Source: Tuberibacillus sp. Marseille-P3662 (GTDB taxonomy: Bacteria > Bacillota > Bacilli > Bacillales > Sporolactobacillaceae). From it: a stretch of DNA of 64,000 nucleotides. This document shows positions 26,121-35,619 of this stretch, piece after piece (positions within the stretch are counted from its first letter, which is position 1; each line of letters opens with the position of its first letter). The position numbers and the translations under genes were made by a program. The stretch covers positions 372,001 to 436,000 of the forward strand of contig NZ_FXBS01000004.1 of the NCBI RefSeq assembly GCF_900178005.1. The letters run 5' to 3'. The notes under the pieces are model-generated. The model made no database searches. It was given only the letters and a program-made list of their open reading frames with translations, and was not told the DNA's origin.

Positions 26121-27278
26121 TCACATGGTTTCCGCTAACCGCCAAATACTGAATTCCTGATTCTTATTTAATTCCGAAGCCGTCCTATATCCATTGGCTA
26201 CTTCTAAAACAAGAGAATAAATGTCCTCGCCTATCTTATCGATGGTACTTGTGCCTTCCAAAATTTCACCTGCATTAATATCAATATGATCCGGCATATT
26301 TTCATAGAGTCTTGTATTCGTTCCTATTTTAATGACGGGAACAATAGGAGATCCTGTAGGAGATCCCTTGCCGGTCGAGAATAATACGATTTGTGCCCCA
26401 CCCGCAGCTAATCCAGCTACTGACTCAACATCATATCCTGGTGTGTCCATAAATACAAAACCCTTTTCAGATGGTTCGTGAGCATAGTTTAAAACTTCTC
26501 TTAATGGTGAGTTTCCACCTTTTTTGATACAACCTAATGATTTCTCTTCAAGTGTCGTTAGGCCTCCCGCTATGTTTCCTGGAGAAGGATTGGCTGATCT
26601 GACATCCTCCCCTACAGCTTTCACTCTCTCTTCATATGTTTTGACCCTATTCAAAAAATCCCGGCTCACTTCGGAATTGATAGCACGTTCTGCTAATATA
26701 TGTTCTGCCCCTATCGCTTCAGTCGTTTCTGCTAATATACTCGTACCTCCATCGTGTACAATTGCATCTGAAAAGGCTCCGATGGATGGATTAGCTGTGA
26801 CCCCTGACCACGCATCAGATCCACCACATTCTAAGCCAATAATTAATTCAGAAACATCTGCTGCCTCTGTTTCTTGTTGTTGGCTCTGATCTAACGCGTG
26901 CTGCAGCCAATCTTTACCTTCTGCTAAAATATCCATTAAAGTTTTATCCTTATTAACAATAAGGGCATGCACATGATGACCGGCTTGTTGCAAATCCTTT
27001 GAAATAGCCTCTGCCGGATCCTTGCTTCCCATGCCCAATAATAATGCTGCCGCCACATTAGGATGTCCTGCCGTCCCCTTTAATGTCTTTATCGTTTGCT
27101 TAATATCTCCTGAATGTTCTGTTTCGCCCGCCTGATGAGTGACTGCTATGACCCCCGGCACTGACTCCGCCAACTTTTGAGCAAGACTTGATAATTCCCC
27201 AACGGTATTCATAACGATAACATGGTTTCTAACACCTATTTTTCCGTTCGCTCTGCGATAGCCTTCAAAAGTTTTCAT
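26121..27278 (-). CDS. UxaA/GarD-family dehydratase catalytic subunit, paralogue B
   Basis: 385 residues, a paralogue of the next gene downstream: RANGKIGVRNHVIVMNTVGE at the N-terminus, HQAGETEHSGD, LIIGLECGGSDAWSGVTANP near residue 165, and FSTGKGSPTGSP near 330. The cysteine-containing ECGGSD block of UxaA is present here but is not seen in the same form in paralogue A; conversely paralogue A keeps NGC and LGCE. This may mean one is catalytic and the other structural. It follows the SAF subunit by 14 bp, clearly the same operon. Confidence 0.83.
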   Translation of the reverse strand: MKTFEGYRRANGKIGVRNHVIVMNTVGELSSLAQKLAESVPGVIAVTHQAGETEHSGDIKQTIKTLKGTAGHPNVAAALLLGMGSKDPAEAISKDLQQAGHHVHALIVNKDKTLMDILAEGKDWLQHALDQSQQQETEAADVSELIIGLECGGSDAWSGVTANPSIGAFSDAIVHDGGTSILAETTEAIGAEHILAERAINSEVSRDFLNRVKTYEERVKAVGEDVRSANPSPGNIAGGLTTLEEKSLGCIKKGGNSPLREVLNYAHEPSEKGFVFMDTPGYDVESVAGLAAGGAQIVLFSTGKGSPTGSPIVPVIKIGTNTRLYENMPDHIDINAGEILEGTSTIDKIGEDIYSLVLEVANGYRTASELNKNQEFSIWRLAETM

Positions 27279-27292
27279 GATTCATCCCTTTC

Positions 27293-27598
27293 TTATTGAA
27301 CGTTGATTGTCTGCCTTTCCTCATCATTCAGGCCCCTTACATTAGACACATGAACATGGGCCCCTGCCTGAATGTCTTGCGTAGCGACTCCCATCCATTC
27401 ACCATATTTTATAATCCGACCGCCTTTTGGTATGTCAGCAATGGCAATTTTGTGACCATAGGGAATGCCATCTAAGACTTTCATTGTAAGGTGCTCTCCT
27501 TGAACCGAAAGATATTCATCCACTTTCACGTTTTTGAGTGTGACGACGACATTATCTTTTGGATTTAATTTAAGCGCATTAAATGTAAGTTGGACCAT
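27293..27598 (-). CDS. SAF-domain small subunit of UxaA-type dehydratase
   Basis: 101 residues, equivalent to the N-terminal SAF domain of altronate dehydratase (or SuyA): HKIAIADIPKGGRIIKYGEW followed by GVATQDIQAGAHVHVSNV. The ATG at 27598 has GGAGG seven bases upstream. The ATG at 27604 abuts the ribosome site and is less likely. SAF domains gate the active site and bind the carboxylate of the substrate. The presence of one SAF gene and two catalytic genes suggests a shared small subunit. Confidence 0.85.
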   Translation of the reverse strand: MVQLTFNALKLNPKDNVVVTLKNVKVDEYLSVQGEHLTMKVLDGIPYGHKIAIADIPKGGRIIKYGEWMGVATQDIQAGAHVHVSNVRGLNDEERQTINVQ

Positions 27599-27721
27599 GA
27601 TCATTCCTCCCTCCCTATCATTCTTTATTATATTTTAAGGTGAAGTCTCATACAGAGTTATCTTAATCGCTTTCAATTCATCTTTTCCCGAAATCCTTTA
27701 GGGATACGGCTCACAACCCCA

Positions 27722-29908
27722 CTATAATTTTGTTGCAGGTATAGAAAAGGGAATATCTGCATCGACTTTAACCGCCATAGGGACAACCCCTTCTGAAGCG
27801 TCAGTGCAGCCCACAAGGCGATTGGATGCTGCCACTGTTTTTTGGCGCTTTTTCATGGTGTCCTTTCTTTGGTCACCAAGCTGTTGCCGTTCCGTTCGCA
27901 AGTCACCTTGATACGGCATGATATCTCCTTGGGCAAATGCTTCACTATCTAACAAATCAATACGTTTGGAACGAAAGCGCAAATGAAGCAAATCACCTTG
28001 TTGTAAGTATAGAATATCACCGTCTTTATACGCTTCCGGTGTCATGTGTCCGATAGCGGCACCGTATGACACACCAGAATAACGACCGTCGCTGATTAGT
28101 GTCGCTAATCGCTGCAGTTGACGATTCGCATTAATATGCTGCATAGGTGTGAACATTTCAGGCATACCAAACGCTTCAGGTCCCTGCCCTGCAATAATGA
28201 TCGCCAGTCTTAATATGTCATCATCTACCATGCGATCGAATAGCTCATTATAAGATAATGATTGGGCTTCCCAATACGTCTGCGGCTGATTATGCTCCCA
28301 CATTTGCAATAGATGCTGCTGTGAGAAGGTCTTTTGATCTCTTAGTTCATCTAACATCTCAGCATTTAAGAGTTGTTCATTCGCCTTTTCCTCGTTTTCA
28401 AAATATACGACAAACGATACCTTCTCATCAAACTGGTCGACCTGCTCAGTCGGCATACCGCTTATTTTAACGACAGCGCTTTCAAAAAAGTTGCTACGCA
28501 AGACATCGACGCCACTAAATTGACGCTTGGGTTGGCTGAGAATAATTGGATTGTCTGTAACGCCGTCTGCACTTAATCCGTTTGAATCGCTGAGCCTTTC
28601 TTTCCATGTCTGACCAGTCACTGTCATGGCATCGACATCCATAGGCACGTCATTTTCTAGAAGCTCATAAAAGAGGGTCTCCATCCCGCGAATCATACCT
28701 GAACAAGTCTGTTGTGCTAATACATAGATATCCCGACCCTCTGTCAAACTATAATCGAGCAAATCAGGGATGGGGTGTTCTTGATGAATCTTTTCAACAT
28801 CCCACAAATTAAAATCGAAACCGGCATAAATCATCGCCCCCACAATATGCATCATTAAATTGGATGAGCCTCCGCCAGAACTATGAATGCGAATGGCATT
28901 CTTTATATTATGGCCAACCAGCTCTCCCACACTGCATTCCGGGCGATTGGCGATTGAGAATAACGATTCAATAGCTGGATTCAACTGTTCTTGTGTTGGC
29001 GGTTCAATCAAAAGTTCTAAATTCGGATGAGCTAATCCAAACCCTGCCATAATATCTCTAGAACTGTTCCCTGTACCGTGAAAGGCACAGATGCCTCCTG
29101 AAGCATCACACGTATTAACAGCCAATTGTTTTTCAAACGCCTTTTGCTCCTCATGAGTGATAATTTCGTTCTCAACAGCTCGTAGCAAAACCCCTTGGAA
29201 CTGTGTATTTGAACTGCACTGCAAGATATAGTCTAAGGCATCATGCATGTCATCAGATATATTTTGATAGCCCATGCGTACAGCTTTATCAGCGACGGCG
29301 CGCAAATCATCTTGTAACTGCGGTGGAATTTCTCCGCCCTGTAATACATGCGACGGTGCGAAAGAAGCAAACACGGGTGCCTCACCACGCAGGCGCCGGG
29401 TACGATCTAATAAAGCTAAACCGCTTAGTACACCCAGAGGCTGCTTATCACAACCTTGAATGACAAAAGCCCCATGATAACTGTGAGCCTCCATTTGATT
29501 AACCACAATTTCAGCAATCGCGTTTCGGCTCTGCAAGGAATAAGACATCCCCATATTGCTTTGTGCTGTCCCATCACATAATACCGGTGTACTAAAATAG
29601 AATGGAACACCGCCTTCTTGCCATATTTTAATCGCAGCCTTGGAAACGGTTTGCATATCAAGAATATGAGCGGGATGATCGGATGAACCGCCAATAATGG
29701 CAATCCGGGGCGCGTTTTTCTCCAACCGATTATAAATCTCCCCTAATGTCCAATCAGCCTGGATCTTTTGATCTTCCAGGACGCTCTTAGCACGATCTAG
29801 TAATCCGGCCACCGTAATCGGCTCATTCGCCTTTCCTTGTACATTGTGCCGATAAGGATTATGGGGATTATCAATAGTGATCTTTGGCTCTTTATTTGGT
29901 CTCAACAT
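27722..29908 (-). CDS. IlvD/Edd-family sugar-acid dehydratase (pentonate type)
   Basis: 728 residues, longer than IlvD (about 560-615) and closer to the YjhG/YagF-like aldonate dehydratases. Iron-sulfur ligand blocks are GCDKQP near residue 155, NTCDASGG near 268 and QTCSGM near 410. The C-terminal ISDGRYSGVSYGAAIGHMTPEA is the conserved family motif. It dehydrates an aldonate, probably a pentonate such as xylonate or arabinonate, to the 2-keto-3-deoxy acid. The start is the ATG at 29908 with GGAGGG nine bases upstream; the frame remains open to 29965. The next two upstream genes supply the following Weimberg steps. Confidence 0.85.
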   Translation of the reverse strand: MLRPNKEPKITIDNPHNPYRHNVQGKANEPITVAGLLDRAKSVLEDQKIQADWTLGEIYNRLEKNAPRIAIIGGSSDHPAHILDMQTVSKAAIKIWQEGGVPFYFSTPVLCDGTAQSNMGMSYSLQSRNAIAEIVVNQMEAHSYHGAFVIQGCDKQPLGVLSGLALLDRTRRLRGEAPVFASFAPSHVLQGGEIPPQLQDDLRAVADKAVRMGYQNISDDMHDALDYILQCSSNTQFQGVLLRAVENEIITHEEQKAFEKQLAVNTCDASGGICAFHGTGNSSRDIMAGFGLAHPNLELLIEPPTQEQLNPAIESLFSIANRPECSVGELVGHNIKNAIRIHSSGGGSSNLMMHIVGAMIYAGFDFNLWDVEKIHQEHPIPDLLDYSLTEGRDIYVLAQQTCSGMIRGMETLFYELLENDVPMDVDAMTVTGQTWKERLSDSNGLSADGVTDNPIILSQPKRQFSGVDVLRSNFFESAVVKISGMPTEQVDQFDEKVSFVVYFENEEKANEQLLNAEMLDELRDQKTFSQQHLLQMWEHNQPQTYWEAQSLSYNELFDRMVDDDILRLAIIIAGQGPEAFGMPEMFTPMQHINANRQLQRLATLISDGRYSGVSYGAAIGHMTPEAYKDGDILYLQQGDLLHLRFRSKRIDLLDSEAFAQGDIMPYQGDLRTERQQLGDQRKDTMKKRQKTVAASNRLVGCTDASEGVVPMAVKVDADIPFSIPATKL

Positions 29909-30002
29909 AGGTCCAGCCCTCCAATAATTTAAAGAAAAGTGATTTAGAATCAAGGCCGCACTCAAAGAAAGTGTTAAACCCTTTCCTTGAGTGCTAAGAA
30001 AA

Positions 30003-31469
30003 CTATGGTTTCACATACACCGTCTTGATGGATGTATAAAACTCGATCGCCGCTGTGCCTTGTTCACGCGAACCGGAACTAGATCCCTTCATTCCGCCGA
30101 ATGGCGCCTGAAGTTCAACACCAGCTGTTTCAAAATTAACACGGACAAGACCCGCTTCAATGTCTTCAACAAATTCGAAAGCATTCTCGATATTTTTAGT
30201 AAAAATCGAAGCACTCAAGCCAAACGCAACATGATTGGCCACTTCTAAGGCATCTTCAATCGTATCTACCTTCATTAGAGCTAAAACAGGGCCGAAGATT
30301 TCTTCTTGTCCGATTGTCATATTGGGGTTAACGTCTTCAAAAATCGTCGGCTCGACAAAAAAGCCATCCTGTAACTCTGGATCTGAAGGTTTACCCCCAC
30401 CAAGAAGCAGAGTCGCGCCTTCCGCTTTTCCTTGATCAATATAGGAAAGTACGGTATTAAGCTGAGCCTCATTGACACTTGGACCCATCCAGGTGTCTTC
30501 CTTCATGCCATCGCCAACCGTCAATGCTTTCGTTCGACTGATTAATTTGCTCTTGAAGGCTTCATAGACTCCTTCCTGCACAATGACTCGGCTTGTCGCG
30601 GTACATTTTTGACCTGTTGAACGAAGACCGCCACTGAGTGTCGCTTCGACAGCCTCATCAAGATCGGCATCATCCGCAATAATAATGGGATTCTTGCCGC
30701 CCATCTCCAATTGATATTTCGCATCTCGTGCAACGGCCCCTTGGGCAACCCTCTTTCCTGTTTGGTTAGAGCCTGTGAACGTGATGCCATTAATTTCAGG
30801 GTGATCGATGATGCGTTGCCCAACGACCGATCCTGATCCAGTGACCAAGTTAACAACACCGGCAGGTAATCCCGCTTGTTCGACACACTCGATCAATTTG
30901 GCCGCAGTCACTGAAGCATCATGAGCGGGTTTAATGACAACTGTATTTCCGTAAATGAGGGCCGGTGCCATCTTCCACAATGGAATGGCCACTGGAAAGT
31001 TCCAAGGCGTAATCAATCCAACAACACCGAGCGGAACACGATTGGTATACTGCAACGCCTTGCTATCACTGGCGGGAATCACATCGCCTGTTTTCCGCAT
31101 CCCTTCGCCGGCATAGTATTTTAAAATCGCAATACCTCTTGACGTTTCACCTCTAGCTTCCGGTAACGTTTTCCCCATTTCTCTCGTCATTGTTTGGGCA
31201 ATCTCTTCGTGTCTTGCTTCAATCGCAGCGGCGATTTTATAAAGATAATCACCTCTTGCAGCACCGGCTAATTTGCGCCAACTTTTCTTAGCTTTATGCG
31301 CCGCTTCTATTGCATGATCAACGTCCTCGGCTAAGGAGTTTTGAATATACCCGACAACCTCATGTTGATGGGCCGGATTCATGCAAGCTTTAACATCTTC
31401 AGATGCCGCCTGCGTCCATTGACCACCAATATAGTTTTGAAATGTTTGAATTTTTGTCTCAACAGTCAT
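30003..31469 (-). CDS. Aldehyde dehydrogenase, probably alpha-ketoglutarate semialdehyde dehydrogenase
   Basis: 488 residues of the NAD(P)-dependent ALDH superfamily. [18 protein letters not shown], the catalytic glutamate in LEMGGKNP, the catalytic cysteine in [11 protein letters not shown] near residue 285, and EEIFGPV near 390. Similar to KGSADH enzymes (B. subtilis YcbD/GucD class) that convert 2,5-dioxopentanoate to alpha-ketoglutarate. The ATG at 31469 is preferred since AAAGG lies eight bases upstream; the ATG at 31478 abuts it. It sits between the FAH dehydratase (17 bp) and the IlvD/Edd gene, completing a Weimberg-type route. Confidence 0.87.
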   Translation of the reverse strand: MTVETKIQTFQNYIGGQWTQAASEDVKACMNPAHQHEVVGYIQNSLAEDVDHAIEAAHKAKKSWRKLAGAARGDYLYKIAAAIEARHEEIAQTMTREMGKTLPEARGETSRGIAILKYYAGEGMRKTGDVIPASDSKALQYTNRVPLGVVGLITPWNFPVAIPLWKMAPALIYGNTVVIKPAHDASVTAAKLIECVEQAGLPAGVVNLVTGSGSVVGQRIIDHPEINGITFTGSNQTGKRVAQGAVARDAKYQLEMGGKNPIIIADDADLDEAVEATLSGGLRSTGQKCTATSRVIVQEGVYEAFKSKLISRTKALTVGDGMKEDTWMGPSVNEAQLNTVLSYIDQGKAEGATLLLGGGKPSDPELQDGFFVEPTIFEDVNPNMTIGQEEIFGPVLALMKVDTIEDALEVANHVAFGLSASIFTKNIENAFEFVEDIEAGLVRVNFETAGVELQAPFGGMKGSSSGSREQGTAAIEFYTSIKTVYVKP

Positions 31470-31486
31470 AGCTTTCATCCTTTCTA

Positions 31487-32395
31487 TTATTGTTTCATCG
31501 TTTTTGAGAGTTGATTTGCTTGCATTTTTACTGGATTAATCAAACAACCGATGCCAGGGATATCGATTTCAATCTGATCCCCATCTTGAAGTGTAAAATC
31601 ATTTGGCGGAACGATACTTGTGCCCGTTAATAACACAGTACCATTGAATACGGTATTATCCCTCACAAGGTAAGTGCTTAACTCCTCATATGTTCTTTTC
31701 AATCGGCTGGTATCAGCCGTATCCTCGAAAACCTTCACTTGATCCCGATAAATGCGGCAGATAATTTGGAATCCATAAGGATCCTCTACCGTTTCTGCCA
31801 ATCGAATGGCCGGGCCAATTGAGCAAGAGTGCCGCCAAACTTTGGCCTGCGGCAGATATAGTGGATTTTCTCCCTCGATATCACGACAGCTCATATCATT
31901 GCCGACCGTAAATCCGAGAATTTCCCCTTCATCATCTAGAACCAGCCCCAGTTCGGGTTCAGGAATTTGCCAATTCGAATCGCTTCGTAAATAAACGCTG
32001 TCTTCAGGGCCAATGGTTCTTTCCTTAGTTGACTTAAAGAAAATTTCAGGTCTTTCGGCATCATAGACTTTGTCGTAAAAAGTTGGTGCCCCCCCTTTTC
32101 CACCAGTGGCCTCATAGTTTCGACCTTGCTTACTTTGTTCATAAGTGACACCAGCGGCCCAAACTTCCTTTGCCTCAATCGGCGCAAGTAAGTCTAATTC
32201 ACTCAGCTTCGTCTCCAATGGAAGGGAATCTTGGATAATGTTTTGTACCAAAGCCTTGGGTGTCTCCTGTTTTTGCCGACTATGCTTGATGAAGTCTAGA
32301 AAATCGGTAAACGGTAATTGATAGACAAGATCTTGATCAGAAACAACAGCTAATTGTGCCGTACGATGGTCAGTAAGAAATCGAACGATTCTCAT
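31487..32395 (-). CDS. FAH-family 2-keto-3-deoxypentonate dehydratase (probable)
   Basis: 302 residues with a C-terminal fumarylacetoacetate hydrolase domain: [13 protein letters not shown], the metal-binding [28 protein letters not shown], and a late [13 protein letters not shown]-fold dehydratases convert 2-keto-3-deoxy-arabinonate or -xylonate to 2,5-dioxopentanoate. This role is inferred from the KGSADH downstream and the IlvD/Edd enzyme. TTAGGGGGATAAG precedes the ATG. It is the first gene of the catabolic operon; an IclR-type 17-bp palindrome lies 16 bp upstream. Confidence 0.82.
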   Translation of the reverse strand: MRIVRFLTDHRTAQLAVVSDQDLVYQLPFTDFLDFIKHSRQKQETPKALVQNIIQDSLPLETKLSELDLLAPIEAKEVWAAGVTYEQSKQGRNYEATGGKGGAPTFYDKVYDAERPEIFFKSTKERTIGPEDSVYLRSDSNWQIPEPELGLVLDDEGEILGFTVGNDMSCRDIEGENPLYLPQAKVWRHSCSIGPAIRLAETVEDPYGFQIICRIYRDQVKVFEDTADTSRLKRTYEELSTYLVRDNTVFNGTVLLTGTSIVPPNDFTLQDGDQIEIDIPGIGCLINPVKMQANQLSKTMKQ

Positions 32396-32410
32396 CTTAT
32401 CCCCCTAACA

Positions 32411-32427
32411 GTTCTATAATATAGAAC
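32411..32427. promoter_or_regulatory. IclR-type operator, catabolic promoter
   Basis: GTTCTATAATATAGAAC, a perfect 8-1-8 palindrome, followed by CTCAATTTTA. The same arrangement occurs twice in front of the TRAP operon at 40653 and 40745. Confidence 0.8.
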
Positions 32428-32479
32428 TCAATTTTAATATATGAACATAAAGAACCCATTTGTATTAAAATGATGATCT

Positions 32480-33250
32480 TTATAGGTTCAGCTCCGGCTT
32501 GTAGCCCATCTGTCTAGAAATTTGCTTTGCAGTATCTTGCATCATTGAGGTCATTGCGTTTAATTGATCCGTATTGAGTTGCGGCGTCGGCATTGAGAGA
32601 CTGAAAGCAGCGATCACTTCACCTGTATGATTATGAATCGGAAAAGCAATGCAGCATATCCCTGGTTCATTTTCTTCATGATCGATTGCATAACCCTGGT
32701 TTCTAATTTTGTCCAATTCGTTAAGAAAGTCTTGTTGATTCGTCAAAGTATTGGCAGTTCGTTTTTCAAATATATAACCGTCTAATATATTGGCAATCTC
32801 ATCCTCTTTCTTGAAAGCAACCAGTATCTTACCGACTCCTGTGCTATGAATTGGGGCCCGCCGGCCAATACGTGAATACTGAACATTGCCTGATGTCCCC
32901 TCAACTTTATCAATATAGACGCCTTCTTTTTCTTCTAAAATCACAAGGTGGATGGTGTGACCTGTTTTCATCGAAAGATCTAATAAATATTTTTTGGCTA
33001 CGGATCGAATATCTAGGTTGTAAACGACAAAGTTGCCTCTTTCAAACAACTTCATACCTAGTCTGTATTTACCATTATCAGCCTCTTTTTCAATATAACC
33101 ATGTTTCTCTAGCGTCTTCAGTAATGAATGGACCGTGCTTTTGTTAAGGTGCATCCGCTCACTAATTTCAGTGATTTTAAGCTCCGGTGCATATTCATCA
33201 AATAAATCTAATATAGTAAGTGCTCGTTCTACAGATTGGATTAATGGCAT
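32480..33250 (-). CDS. IclR-family transcriptional regulator of the sugar-acid regulon
   Basis: 256 residues. The N-terminal winged HTH has SVERALTILDLF and the recognition helix in LKITEISERMHLNKSTVHSLLKTL. The C-terminal IclR effector domain has APIHSTGVGKILVAF and NEPGICCIAFPIHNHTGEVIAAFS. The ATG at 33250 has AAGG nine bases upstream; the ATG at 33259 abuts it. It lies between the TRAP operon and the catabolic operon, both of which carry the same palindromes, so it is the obvious regulator. The effector is probably a 2-keto-3-deoxy acid, by analogy with KdgR. Confidence 0.88.
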   Translation of the reverse strand: MPLIQSVERALTILDLFDEYAPELKITEISERMHLNKSTVHSLLKTLEKHGYIEKEADNGKYRLGMKLFERGNFVVYNLDIRSVAKKYLLDLSMKTGHTIHLVILEEKEGVYIDKVEGTSGNVQYSRIGRRAPIHSTGVGKILVAFKKEDEIANILDGYIFEKRTANTLTNQQDFLNELDKIRNQGYAIDHEENEPGICCIAFPIHNHTGEVIAAFSLSMPTPQLNTDQLNAMTSMMQDTAKQISRQMGYKPELNL

Positions 33251-33337
33251 TTGAATCATCCTTATAAAATAGGTCTATGGTTATATTATCACATCCTTGA
33301 CTGATTTTTTATATCCGGACACAGGAATTTGGTACTA

Positions 33338-34294
33338 CTATGACGATGCCAAGCTGCCTTCAGCAGGAACAGCCAGTCCTTCAGCGCCCCGTTTTGACGT
33401 TTTTAAATAGGGTGCATATCTTTGTATCATTTCAAATCCAATCCGGGCCCGGCGCACACGTTCTTTTGATAAAGTCATTGAAGTCTCTTCAAGATGTGTA
33501 CCTGATGGATAAATATTGGGTGCATTCCGCAAGCCAAATTTAATATACACAGGTGCTGCTACCCTGATGATCTCCGGAATATCATAATGACGAATGAAAC
33601 CGCCCATATCATCGGGAACTTCAACATAAATATCTAATGGAATATCCACCGCCTGGCGTATCGCCGCAAGCCGGGAAAGCGTCAAATCAGTGGGGACGTT
33701 AAACGTTCCAGCCCCTATATTCTCAATCATTCGTATGGACACAGGATTGGATTGGCCCATTTGGACAGAGACTTTGACGATCAAGTCACTTGGGAGTTCA
33801 CCCAGCTTTTTAAATTCATGAACCAACCATAAAAGCCCTTCATCAGCAACAAGAATACTGCGGAGTCCTGCTTCACACCCCCGTTTAATATCTTCAATAG
33901 CATAGACGAGTTGATCGATGCCTTCCACACGTTGGCCCAATATCTTACCGCCGCTCGACCATGGCATGGCTGTAATGTCCCATGTACCGCGTGGACCGAC
34001 AAACAAACTCACCTCCAGGCTTTCCCTTTTAGACAGACTGACCATATCATTAAGTTCGTCATCAGTTAACAGCATGATGCCGCTCCCCTGTGAAACCCGG
34101 TGAATCGGAACATCATAATTTTGAGAAGCTTCAAGAACCGCTTCCAACGATTTTGTTCCCTCTACACTAGGTATTTCAATTCGGTATTGGGCACCGTCTG
34201 GGAACACTTTAGTTGAACTTGGAAGATCGTTGCAGTCAGAGCTAGGGAACCCCAACGCTGCGATCTTTTGTCTTGTTTGATCCACATCAATCAT
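33338..34294 (-). CDS. U32-peptidase-like TIM-barrel protein of unknown function
   Basis: About 318 residues. The pattern YRIEIPSVEGTKSLEAVLE, VHRVSQGSGIMLLTDDEL, SLFVGPRGTWD, then FGLRNAPNIYPSGTHLE fits a family usually labelled U32 peptidase-like. No protease residues are evident, so a role in sugar-acid chemistry or cofactor handling is equally possible. The start is placed at the ATG at 34294 following AAGGAAGGA; 34321 is an alternative. It is the last gene of the TRAP operon, right after a LarA-superfamily gene. The function is not known. Confidence 0.6.
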   Translation of the reverse strand: MIDVDQTRQKIAALGFPSSDCNDLPSSTKVFPDGAQYRIEIPSVEGTKSLEAVLEASQNYDVPIHRVSQGSGIMLLTDDELNDMVSLSKRESLEVSLFVGPRGTWDITAMPWSSGGKILGQRVEGIDQLVYAIEDIKRGCEAGLRSILVADEGLLWLVHEFKKLGELPSDLIVKVSVQMGQSNPVSIRMIENIGAGTFNVPTDLTLSRLAAIRQAVDIPLDIYVEVPDDMGGFIRHYDIPEIIRVAAPVYIKFGLRNAPNIYPSGTHLEETSMTLSKERVRRARIGFEMIQRYAPYLKTSKRGAEGLAVPAEGSLASS

Positions 34295-34346
34295 TCCTTC
34301 CTTTTTAAATCTTATGGCCACGGGAATGGATCATGACCTTGATTGG

Positions 34347-35606
34347 CTATGATGAGCTGAGAAATTTTGCTGTATTCGGTTCCGTAAGTAATTCAATATT
34401 TGATTTTGTCCTTGCCTCTGGCACAAGACTCTCAGATATCTCTATTTCTTTAATATCAAGTGTATTTTTGATCCGAACCATTCTAATCTTATGAAGATCG
34501 AAAGCATTGCTTGTTTTAATAGCGGCTTTTACAGCTAGCTCCTCAGTATCAAGAACCATCGGAACTTTTACAGTACCCACCACAGTACTTGTTAAAGCAT
34601 TAGCGTAGCCTTGTTCAAGATCAATCGTTTCAAAGACTTTTTTCGTCGTCATATCGGCTAGGCCAATGCCATTGGCATTGCCATGGGTTTTCTCCGTCAG
34701 CCCAAGTACTGCAATTCTTTTTGCACTTGGACCGCCACTCGCATATGGTGTCGGGTACCTACCCGTTATATTTGGATCCATCCCGTCTCCGGAAATGTCC
34801 TTACCTAACTCATCAACAATTAATACATCAATCGGATCAAATAGAATACTTGGCATCAATGTCTTAGCTTCAAGTAACAAATCTGGTTCTAACTCGACCA
34901 TTTTATGAGCAGGAATCATTCGGATTTTAGCCGGTCGATCATAAGCATTTTCCACGGTAGCCAACCCAAATATAATCGGTGTTTCTTGTAAAACAATCTT
35001 TGCCATTTCTGGAACATGTTCTGCCATATATTTAAAGCCGTAAGAATGAGCAGCTTCAGCGCCTTTTTGTTTTCCAAGGCCGATGGTTATCATTTTCAAA
35101 AGTCCGCTTTCAGCTTTTCCTCGAAAAGCCGTATGCGGTTTAACTCTATTGATAACAACAATCTTATCTGCGGTATAAGCGTTCTTATCGATATAGATGG
35201 GCAGTCCATTTGATAGTCTACCGACCTCTACGACTTCCATACTTGAACGGATGGGCGCATGGACAGATGCTTCAGTGACGCCTAATTGTTTGAGAACACC
35301 TAATTGACCTTCAGCAGTGGCACCTCCATGACTCCCCATGGCTGGTACAATGAACGGATCCCCGCCTACTGACTTAATCGCATTGACGACTTCTCTCGTT
35401 AGAGTGGGAATATCTGCTACGCCACGGCTGCCAACAGCAATTGCCACTTTATCCCCCTTTGAAATTGACTCCAAAACCTCGGATTCCTGAAACTGCTTTC
35501 GTACTTCACTTTCCACATTGGGAATGCCCGTATCATCAAATATTTGCCTTACCTTAGACATTCTTGGGATCGGTACATCTTGGATCAGTTGTTTTACAGT
35601 ATCCAT
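34347..35606 (-). CDS. LarA-superfamily (DUF2088) hydroxyacid racemase/epimerase homologue
   Basis: 419 residues. The N-terminal LarA-like domain has AIAVGSRGVADIP (R61), AMGSHGGATAEGQ (H93), NRVKPHTAFRGKAESGLLK (H158, nearby lysines) and AAHSYGF (H187). These His/Arg/Lys positions parallel those that bind the nickel-pincer nucleotide and substrate in LarA. The C-terminal half is more diverged. The ATG at 35606 is used since the longer frame would overlap the binding-protein gene. A sugar- or hydroxyacid epimerase role is inferred from the TRAP, dehydrogenase and dehydratase neighbours. Confidence 0.78.
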   Translation of the reverse strand: MDTVKQLIQDVPIPRMSKVRQIFDDTGIPNVESEVRKQFQESEVLESISKGDKVAIAVGSRGVADIPTLTREVVNAIKSVGGDPFIVPAMGSHGGATAEGQLGVLKQLGVTEASVHAPIRSSMEVVEVGRLSNGLPIYIDKNAYTADKIVVINRVKPHTAFRGKAESGLLKMITIGLGKQKGAEAAHSYGFKYMAEHVPEMAKIVLQETPIIFGLATVENAYDRPAKIRMIPAHKMVELEPDLLLEAKTLMPSILFDPIDVLIVDELGKDISGDGMDPNITGRYPTPYASGGPSAKRIAVLGLTEKTHGNANGIGLADMTTKKVFETIDLEQGYANALTSTVVGTVKVPMVLDTEELAVKAAIKTSNAFDLHKIRMVRIKNTLDIKEIEISESLVPEARTKSNIELLTEPNTAKFLSSS

Positions 35607-35619
35607 ACAGGAATGCTCC

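Noticed and set aside
29203-29463. 86-codon plus-strand frame inside the IlvD/Edd gene
   Set aside because: Antisense shadow of a clearly conserved gene; no domain or ribosome site.
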